Notes under the pieces: generated by a model
Database searches by the model: none
The model's input: only the letters and a program-made list of their open reading frames with translations
What the model was told of the DNA's origin: nothing
In this document: positions 57,400 to 64,000 of the stretch, one piece after another
How positions within the stretch are numbered: position 1 is the stretch's first letter
Layout of the letters: every line of letters starts with the position of its first letter
Assembly: GCF_000283155.1 (NCBI RefSeq)
Contig: NW_004454156.1
Span: 32,509,830-32,573,829, forward strand
From: Ceratotherium simum simum
Taxonomy: Eukaryota; Chordata; Mammalia; Perissodactyla; Rhinocerotidae
Length of the DNA: 64,000 nucleotides
Direction: 5' to 3'
Made by a program: the position numbers and the translations under genes

Positions 57400-57525
57400 A
57401 TAACAGCCTCCAGTTTTTGAGTGCCAACTATGTGCCAGGCATTGTGATATGCACTTTAAAGACCTTAGTTCCTTTGTCTTCACAGCCAGTTTACAATATT
57501 TCGTATCACTATTCCCAGGAGAGTG
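57400..57525 (-). mobile_element. MIR fragment
   Basis: 'ttttgagtgccaactatgtg', 'ccaggcattgtgatatgcac', 'ttcctttgtcttcacagcca': antisense MIR 3' half. Confidence 0.78.
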
Positions 57526-57984
57526 GGCATGTATTGTTTGGGTGCCCAGTTGCCCTCTTTTGGAGTAGCTCAATATGCATGGTCATGGTGGAGATAGCAC
57601 TCACCTCCAGTGATGGAGGCTGAAGAGGCCTCCTTTAGCCTGGCAGAGCCAGCAGCAGCATGTGAGTGACATAACAGTCACAACCAAGGACTTTGAATCT
57701 TGAGCCACTGACCCAAGGACATGGGGCAAATTAGAGGTCATATTCATGCCGTCAGCATTGACGGCTTCTAACCGGACCATTGCTGCTGCCTGGTCTTTCT
57801 GTGATTCCTTCTGCCTAAAGGTCTGGAACTTTCCCAAGCCTTGACCAGTTTTCCAAACTAGTCTTCCAGTCTCTCATTGACTCTGTAAGTGTCCCACTTA
57901 CTTCCAATGACTTGCTCTTTTGGTGAAGATTACTGAGTCCGTTTATGTTGATTGCAACCATGAGCCTTGATGGACTTATCCATT
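57526..57984. other. Unresolved non-coding stretch
   Basis: No repeat or gene recognised. Confidence 0.4.
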
Positions 57985-58130
57985 TTGAAGATGAGAGGGT
58001 CTATGGTCACACAGCTGATAAGGGAGAATGAGGTTTGAATGTGCTTCTGTCTGATTCTAAAACCCATGCTCTCTCCTTCCACTGCTCTATTTTGCACATG
58101 GAGGGTGCTCAGTATATGTTTGCTGAGACA
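57985..58130 (-). mobile_element. MIR fragment
   Basis: 'gtctatggtcacacagctga', 'ggtttgaatgtgcttctgtc', 'aaacccatgctctctccttc': antisense MIR 5' half. Confidence 0.72.
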
Positions 58131-58264
58131 GCTGCTGCTGCTATTCTAGAGTTAATGGTTTTCTTTCTTTCAACTCAAGAGGCACGTAATTTTTTATTGC
58201 TCTAGTATTTTCATGTGTGTAAATACCTTAACCTGGTGCCTGATGCTCAGAGAGTATGAGAAGG

Positions 58265-58545
58265 TGATTCTTTCATTCATTATTTCTAACCTTTATTAAG
58301 TGCTTACGATGTGACCAGCATTGTATGAGGTGTTTTACCTGCATTATCTGATTTAAGCATCCCAGTAACCCAATGAGATACAATTTCTTTTCATTACCCC
58401 CATTTTATGAAGGAATAAATAGGGACTCAGAAAGATTACGTGTTCTTTCCAAAGGTCATGCACTGATATATGTTGGATCCAGGATTCGCTAAGGACTGAC
58501 TCCCAAATGGATGCCTTAACCTTTAAGCTTCCTTGAATTACTAAA
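58265..58545 (-). mobile_element. MIR SINE
   Basis: Antisense, nearly full length: 'ctttattaagtgcttacgat', 'tgtgaccagcattgtatgag', 'cattacccccattttatgaa', 'aaggtcatgcactgatatat', 'atgccttaacctttaagctt'. Confidence 0.9.
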
Positions 58546-59246
58546 TTTAACCCAATTCGCATTCCCAAAAGAGGGTTTTGTGATATTTCCAGATTAAAAG
58601 GAAATGTAGAGGTCATTACGGCTGCTAATATTTAGCTCGTGCCTATTTGTAACTCTTCCACTCAACAAGATCTGACCTGATAATTCTAGCTTCATTTCAA
58701 AGGTTGGAAGAAATTTCTTTTAGGACAAGTAAAGGCTTGAGTAAATGGTTTTTTCCCCTCTCCAGTGAATCAATGCAGGTAGAAAAGCACTATGCAATCA
58801 TATTTTACATATCATTTTATGTGTGGATTAGTTTCTTGATGGTATTTTAATTATTTAAACATATTGAGAAAAAAGTACAAAATGGCAGGTTTTTCCTTTC
58901 TCTTGCTGGGTTCTGTCTCTTACAGGCTGTCCATTAAAGTCACTTGGGGTTGGTTACCTAGGAAATGGCTGGCAGGCTAGGGCTTTTAGATTGATCACCA
59001 GATTTATGGCCAGAAGGTGAGTCATGTGATGTGAATTTAGTTGCTTCTAAGTGCAAGAGTAGAAATTGCTGAGCATTAAAAAAAGAATCACCGGAACTTT
59101 CCCCTACTACTCCTTAATTTTAAAGATGAAACAAATTATCTTCTTTCAGGAAGTCACGAAGATCTAAATTTATCTCCAGAGGAAGGGAGTCTAATGATTC
59201 CATGACCATCTCAGACTTCATGGTTATAAGGAGACACCGTATTCAA
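58546..59246. other. Unresolved AT-rich stretch
   Basis: Nothing recognised. Confidence 0.4.
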
Positions 59247-59273
59247 GGTGTGTGTGTGTGTGTGTGTGTGTGT
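59247..59273. repeat. (TG)n microsatellite
   Basis: About 13 uninterrupted GT dinucleotides. Confidence 0.97.
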
Positions 59274-59281
59274 CCTTCGTG

Positions 59282-59521
59282 AAAGCAAACTCAGCTATCT
59301 CTTAAGTTAATGAAAAATGATGTATTTCCTACTTTCTTCACAAGGATCGGGATTAATGCACGTACAGCTTGTTGTGTTCCTCCGAGAAGCACCGTTACTA
59401 TATCTACCCAGCGTGTTGTTAGAATCTCTAGAATAGAACAGACAGTGAATACATTCAGTAAAACCAGCTCAGTAGCGTCAACGCTGTTATCCACATGATA
59501 AACGGAGGAATTGAAATTCAC
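59282..59521 (-). other. CpG-containing segment with a hydrophobic open frame, origin unknown
   Basis: About 240 bp with roughly eight CpG dinucleotides in an otherwise CpG-poor, AT-rich region. On the minus strand, from 59521, it encodes about 76 residues including 'DATELVLLNVFTVCSILEIL', a membrane-like hydrophobic stretch, then 'GGTQQAVRALIPILVKKVG'. There is no ATG start (the first start-like codon is GTG) and no convincing splice sites. It may be chance, an exon fragment, a retro-copy scrap or a conserved non-coding element. I do not recognise the protein. Confidence 0.25.
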
Positions 59522-60039
59522 CAGAATGAAAAGAACTGATCAAATTTGGAGTTTCTTAATAAAAAATGTCAGGCACTTCAAAAATACTGTGTGGATAAAG
59601 AAAACGAACACTTGCCAACTAGCAACAGTGAGCTAGATACTTTCACTTTATATCTCATTTAATTCTAAAAAAGAAAAAGGTAGATATTAGTGTAATAATT
59701 TTTAGAATTTGTTCCACAAATATTTATTGAGCACCTAATACACATCCGCACCAAGGTTCGGAGAAGACCAGTGACTAATCCTTTCTACTCCAAACGCCAT
59801 GCTTTTCCTGCTTTGTTAGATTATTTTTCTCTAGGGCATATTTATGTTAGAAAAGAAGAATGGAAAATTAAACAACTAATCTGGAAATTTTATTGTAAGA
59901 TGTTATCTAATTTGCAAACCTCAGATGTGCATGCATGCACACACATGTGCAACTTCCCTTTTTCCTGAGACTTTCTCTGGCAGGCCAAAATCACCTTGAA
60001 AACTGCCTTCTATCTTGTTTTTGCCTGCCCTGATATAGG
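59522..60039. other. Unresolved AT-rich stretch
   Basis: Short antisense L2/MIR-type end near 59708-59750 ('aaatatttattgagcaccta'); otherwise nothing. Confidence 0.45.
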
Positions 60040-60290
60040 AATGCTTTATTAATAAAAGCAGCAAACTTTTATTAACTATTTGTGTGTGCTAGGCACTGTA
60101 TCTAATGCATAATCTCCTTTAATCCCAACCGACCCTACAAAGGAGGAACTATAGTTTCCTTTACATATTACAAATGACAGGATTAAGCATTAGAACGGTG
60201 ACTTGCTCAAGGTCATACAGCAGTACGTGGCTCATTTTGTTTATTTCTTGAACCCGGGTCTAACTCCAGAGCCCATTCTCATAACTGCTG
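60040..60290 (-). mobile_element. MIR SINE
   Basis: Antisense: 'gtgtgtgctaggcactgtat', 'gtttcctttacatattacaa', 'cttgctcaaggtcatacagc', 'gaacccgggtctaactccag', 'agcccattctcataactgct'. Nearly full length. Confidence 0.92.
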
Positions 60291-60639
60291 CAATATTTTC
60301 CTCCCCTTTGAGCTAGAACTGATTTTCTTAGCCAGCAAGTGGGAGTGAACATCAAAGGCTTGGGGAAAAAAAATGGTGGGAGGAAACTGAAAATCCTCTT
60401 CATTAACATATTTCCCCTGCAAATGAAGAAATGAACATTGTTCAGTTTTATCAGAGGAACACCTTGATTCAGAATATAAAACATTAAGTGTTTCACTGCA
60501 GTGAGGTTTGAAAACCCCTGGGCTGGACAGACCAACATTTAGGGTAGAATTCTCAGGTGGGCTCATCTCCCCATGTGACGGATTTCTTTGTGTTCTCTAA
60601 CACGGCGTCAGAGCAAGTACCACTTGTGAGGGGGTGGGG
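60291..60639. other. Unresolved non-coding stretch
   Basis: Nothing recognised. Confidence 0.4.
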
Positions 60640-60760
60640 AGGTTTCCTGCTGTGAGGGTTAAACAGGATAACGCATGATCAGTGTCTAGAAGAATCCTCA
60701 GCACCCAGTGAGCATCAACATGTGGTAACAGTCCGTGTAATAATAACAGTCATTGTGGAT
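60640..60760 (+). mobile_element. MIR 3' fragment
   Basis: 'ctgctgtgagggttaaacag', 'agaagaatcctcagcaccca', 'gtgagcatcaacatgtggta' fits the sense MIR 3' half. Confidence 0.65.
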
Positions 60761-61019
60761 AATATAACTCATTATATAACAAAGATATACAAATACATTA
60801 TATAACAATGAAATACAAATTCTTATAATTTCAAGACAGGATAACCACTTCTTCCCTATCCCCTAAAAGAAATAACTACTGGCGCTGAAATCCCACCATC
60901 AAAGCTTTATTCCTTTCCCTTTAGACTTTGATGCTGTCTAAAATGCGACTACTGCTGGTGAGTTGTCAGTCATGTATACCTCAGAGAAACTGAAGGATTT
61001 CAGACTAGGCTTTAACGGA
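60761..61019. other. Unresolved AT-rich stretch
   Basis: 'ttatataacaaagatatac' and 'attatataacaatgaaatac' form a short imperfect direct repeat; nothing else recognised. Confidence 0.4.
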
Positions 61020-61140
61020 AGGAAGGGAGGGAAGATCATAGGAGCAGAATGTTAGAGCCGGGAGGGCCTTTGGGAGCACAGTCTCCCCTCCCTATCACCT
61101 GACAGATGGGGAAACTGGGACACAGAGAGAGTGAGTGGGT
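61020..61140 (-). mobile_element. MIR3/L3-like fragment
   Basis: 'gttagagccgggagggcctt', 'ctgacagatggggaaactgg', 'gacacagagagagtgagtgg' recalls an antisense MIR3/L3-type element. Confidence 0.6.
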
Positions 61141-61234
61141 TGATCTTTCTTCTTCAATGTTTGTCCCACTTCCCACTATGGGTGAGCATGTGTGTGCATG
61201 AGTATGTGTCACTTACTTGTCATATGTTTTGGGG

Positions 61235-61812
61235 AGTGTTCCAGTCACTAATGCTGCGTAACAAACCACCCCACACTGAGTGATGTAAAATGATGACGAT
61301 CTTGTTCAGCTCACAGATTATCTGGGTCAGGAATTCAGGCAGGGAGCAAAGGGGATGGCTTGTCTCTGTTCAACAATGTCTAGGGTTCCACTTCGGGAGA
61401 CTCAAATAGCTGGTGGTGACTCAGACACATGGGATCTGGGATCATCTAAAGGTATTGTCTGGTACCTGGGTGGGGATGACTCATCCAGAGCACCTATGTG
61501 TGGCTTCTCCATGTGGCGTGGCCTTCTCACAGCAGGGTGCCTGATTTCCAAGAGGGAGTGAGCCCAGAGTGAGTGTTCCATGAAAGCCAGATGTAACCTG
61601 CCTGGCCTCTTCTGATGTAGTCTTGGAAGTCACGAAGTCACTTCTGCTGCATTCTGCTGGTTCCAAGAAAGTCATGAGATCAGCTCAGATTTCAAGGGAA
61701 GGAGCATTAGATCTCACATCTCAGGGAGGAAGGTCAAGGTCACATTGTAGAAGAGCGTGTGGGATGGGAGAGATAGTTGTAGCCTTCTTTGGAAAATACA
61801 ATCTGCCCCTGG
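61235..61812 (-). mobile_element. MaLR-type LTR (MLT1 group), antisense
   Basis: 'cactaatgctgcgtaacaaa' then 'ccaccccacactgagtgatg' is the reverse complement of the MaLR LTR 3' end ('taagccactaag..tttgttatgcagcaac'). 'tctgggtcaggaattcaggc', 'ggcttctccatgtggcgtgg' and 'ggtcaaggtcacattg' follow in order. About 580 bp, typical for an old MaLR LTR. Confidence 0.75.
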
Positions 61813-62334
61813 GAGGAAAGCAACAATTTATAGCTTTTCCACTAAGCCTTTAAAATGTCTCTCTTTCCGTTCTCTAGGCCCCTAGCTTCCTTTCTAGACA
61901 TGTTTAGTTCTGGCCCTCAGTGGGTTGAACTGAGCTCGTGAACACTGGAAGCCTCCCATTCAAGCCAGGCTCCTAAGAGGGCAGGTCCTTTGGGTAGGTT
62001 CCCACAGAGGATCCAAGCGGCTTTGTAGGGCACCAGGGAGCCCAGTGGGCCCTGGGGAAGCCTTGATCCAGCACAGCTGATATGTGGGAATTGGTGGGAG
62101 CAGAAGGGAGCCTGAGCAGGTGAGGCTGAAAAAAAGTGAAGACTTAACATTGTTGGACTGCAAAGAAATAAAAGTGTGTGTATGTGCTGTGTGTGTGTGT
62201 CAGGGTTGCTGAGGCTACGGATAGGAGAAGAGAAACTCTCAAGGAGATGAAAAGGCATTGGAGTCAGGCTAGCAGTGCCAGAGAATCCTAGAGAGTAAAT
62301 TCTCCCAGGTCAGCACTCTCTCAAGAAAGAGAGG
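61813..62334. other. Unresolved stretch with a short (GT)n
   Basis: 62172-62200 is an interrupted GT run. The 113-codon minus frame at 61917-62258 reads through that run and is rejected. Confidence 0.4.
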
Positions 62335-62530
62335 AAACCAATAAGGGTTGAGGACCTACTAGGTGTCAGGCACTCCATTAGGTACTTTATATAGATTTTC
62401 TTGTTTAATTTGCTCAACAAATTCACGAAGTTGGAAGTGTTAGTAGCCTCACTTTATATCAGAGGAAACTTGATCAAGATCATATAGTACATAAGGGCCA
62501 GAATCTGGATGATAGGATATTTCTTGGAAC
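62335..62530 (-). mobile_element. MIR SINE
   Basis: Antisense: 'ggttgaggacctactaggtg', 'tcaggcactccattaggtac', 'gttagtagcctcactttata', 'tatagtacataagggccaga', 'atctggatgatagg'. Confidence 0.85.
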
Positions 62531-63707
62531 TCTGGGACCTGCGACCTTGTCATGAAACCACCTTCTTTAAAAAGCATTAAAGTTCTGTCTTTACAGAATA
62601 TATTACATTAAAAAATATAAAAGAGACTAGAAAGGAGCTGTTATGGTTGAAGCAAGGAATGGGGATTAGAGACCCACATGACTGATCTTCCTTTGGACTC
62701 CAAATGGCAGCCCTCAGTGCCTTTGGGGAACCCAGGGGCTTCATGCGGTTACTGTTTGAAAACCCAGTTAGTAGTATCTTCACCAAACAAGACGTCATAA
62801 TTTGCCCTGCAGTGTTTTCGTTCATATGCTTGAACCCCCCGGGGGCATTTCTCTCTGTTCCTCCATCTAAATCTTGTGGATCTTTCAATGCCATTTCTCC
62901 AGGATGCATTCCCTGGGTTTGTTGCTTTTCTGTCTCTGCACTCTTTCTCTGGGAAATCTGTAGTAATTCCATGACTCCAGTTACCTCCATGGAATAATGA
63001 TTTCCCAATTTATAACATCAGTTCACTGTTTCAGACATCTCCTTTGAATTCCTGATTTGTATGTCTCAAATTCTACCTGACATCTCTACATGAGTGTTGA
63101 GTAGGAACGAAAACTTAACGTGTCCAAAATAGAACTCTTGATTCCCCATTCTCCCACCCCTCCCAAACAAGCAAACCTTTTCTTTTCTTAGTCTTCCTTT
63201 TACCACCGACCATCCTTGACCTTCTTGAGATGGTTTCCAAGAATCAAGACTCAAGAAAGTGGCTAAACTTTATTCTGATTCTGAACATTCTTCAATATCA
63301 AATGGCTATGAGGGAGAGAGCAGACAATATTCCAACTTGAGGTGGACTGTGGAGGTGACGAGAGTGTCAATAGTTACAGCAGGGCTGTAACACTCCCACC
63401 TTCTCAAGCTGGCTAGATTTCTAATGGGAAAGGGAAACTGCAGGAACCAGAAGACTTGGGCACAATGTTCTCTGACAGCCTGGGCTCCCCTTAACCCTAG
63501 GCGACATTAGTATCATGGTCATGACTAGGTGTTCTCAGTCTGAATGGAGACTTCCCAACTAGATTTAACCCTCTTGATGTTGGAGATCATGATGTCATCT
63601 TCTTAACAATCCACTCTTGTGTCTTGTGGATTGCTTCTCAACAGATATCTGAGAGTGACTTGATCAAGTGGATGCCATAACCAATTGATGAAGCAAGCTG
63701 GTACATT
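62531..63707. other. Unresolved non-coding stretch
   Basis: No gene or repeat recognised. Overlapping frames of 143 (minus) and 97 (plus) codons at 62577-63008 lack domain features. Confidence 0.35.
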
Positions 63708-63722
63708 AATATGATTTCATAT

Positions 63723-63972
63723 ATATATTTTTTTTTTGGTGAGGAAGATTGGCCCTGAGCTAACATTTCTTGCCAATCTTCCTCTTTTTTCTCGAGGAAG
63801 ATTGTCCCTGAGCTAACATCTCTGCCAATCTTCCTCTGTTTTGTATGTGGGACGCCGCCACAGCATGGCTTTATGAGCAGTGTATAGGTCTACACCTGGG
63901 ATCTGAACCCATGAACGCTGGGCCACTGAAGTGGAGCATGTGACTTAACCACTATGCCACTGGGCCAGCCCC
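63723..63972 (-). mobile_element. ERE SINE with intact 15-bp TSD
   Basis: Minus-strand copy with A-tail complement at 63726-63738, two body modules ('gaggaagattggccctgagc' and 'cgaggaagattgtccctgag'), 'gggacgccgccacagcatgg' and head 'cttaaccactatgccactgg' plus 'gccagcccc'. TSD 'aatatgatttcatat' is perfect at 63708-63722 and 63973-63987. Confidence 0.98.
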
Positions 63973-64000
63973 AATATGATTTCATATTTGGGAATAAATT

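Noticed and set aside
62577..63008. 143-codon minus-strand and 97-codon plus-strand overlapping frames
   Set aside because: Mutually overlapping and featureless.

Overview
This is nuclear DNA from a mammal, almost certainly a perissodactyl (horse, ass, rhinoceros or tapir). The main evidence is at least eight copies of the equine-type tRNA-derived SINE (ERE). They carry the leader GGCCAGCCCC/GGCCGGCCCC, a tRNA-like head and the body phrase 'gaggaagatt..ccctgagctaacatct', and several sit inside intact target-site duplications. The rest of the interspersed DNA is the ordinary placental set: MIR and L2, L1, MLT1-type MaLR LTRs, hAT/MER1-type MITEs, and a Tigger/MER2 element. There is no prokaryotic operon, CRISPR array or plausible multi-exon coding sequence. 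The window is largely intronic or intergenic.

The one gene-like landmark is a CpG island at about 18.55-21.4 kb. It contains GC boxes, a CCAAT box and a TGACG half-site. A 640-base assembly gap (19016-19655) removes its core. On the minus strand a good splice donor (CCAAG|GTAAGA) lies at 18645/18644, so I infer a mostly non-coding first exon running through the gap, with intron 1 filling the left part of the window. I do not recognise the gene.

Layout: 0-5 kb has an L1 scrap, two MLT1 LTRs, a tRNA-Glu-headed SINE with an RTE-like tail, and an ERE. 5-8 kb has MIRs and an 0.8-kb Ser/Thr/Pro-type trinucleotide VNTR. 9-15 kb has L2/MIR fragments, a 39-bp triple tandem, a perfect 97-bp direct repeat separated by 1.4 kb, and an ERE with a 16-bp TSD. 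15-24 kb is mostly unique sequence around the CpG island. 24-33 kb has MITEs, L2 and MIR. 33-38.4 kb has a Tigger/MER2 element split by an ERE, then LTR-like sequence suggestive of a degraded minus-oriented endogenous retrovirus. 40-45 kb is mostly unrecognised. 45-46.5 kb has three EREs, one splitting a MIR. 47-53 kb is a decayed L2 into which two L1 pieces were inserted. 53-64 kb has MIRs, MITEs, one MaLR LTR and a terminal ERE with a 15-bp TSD.

Most long open frames in the window are chance or repeat-derived and are not annotated as genes. The L1 ORF2 C-terminal remnant at 49792-50703 is the only protein-family match I can defend. Repeat family names come from memory of consensus sequences, with no database search, so sub-family names are tentative.
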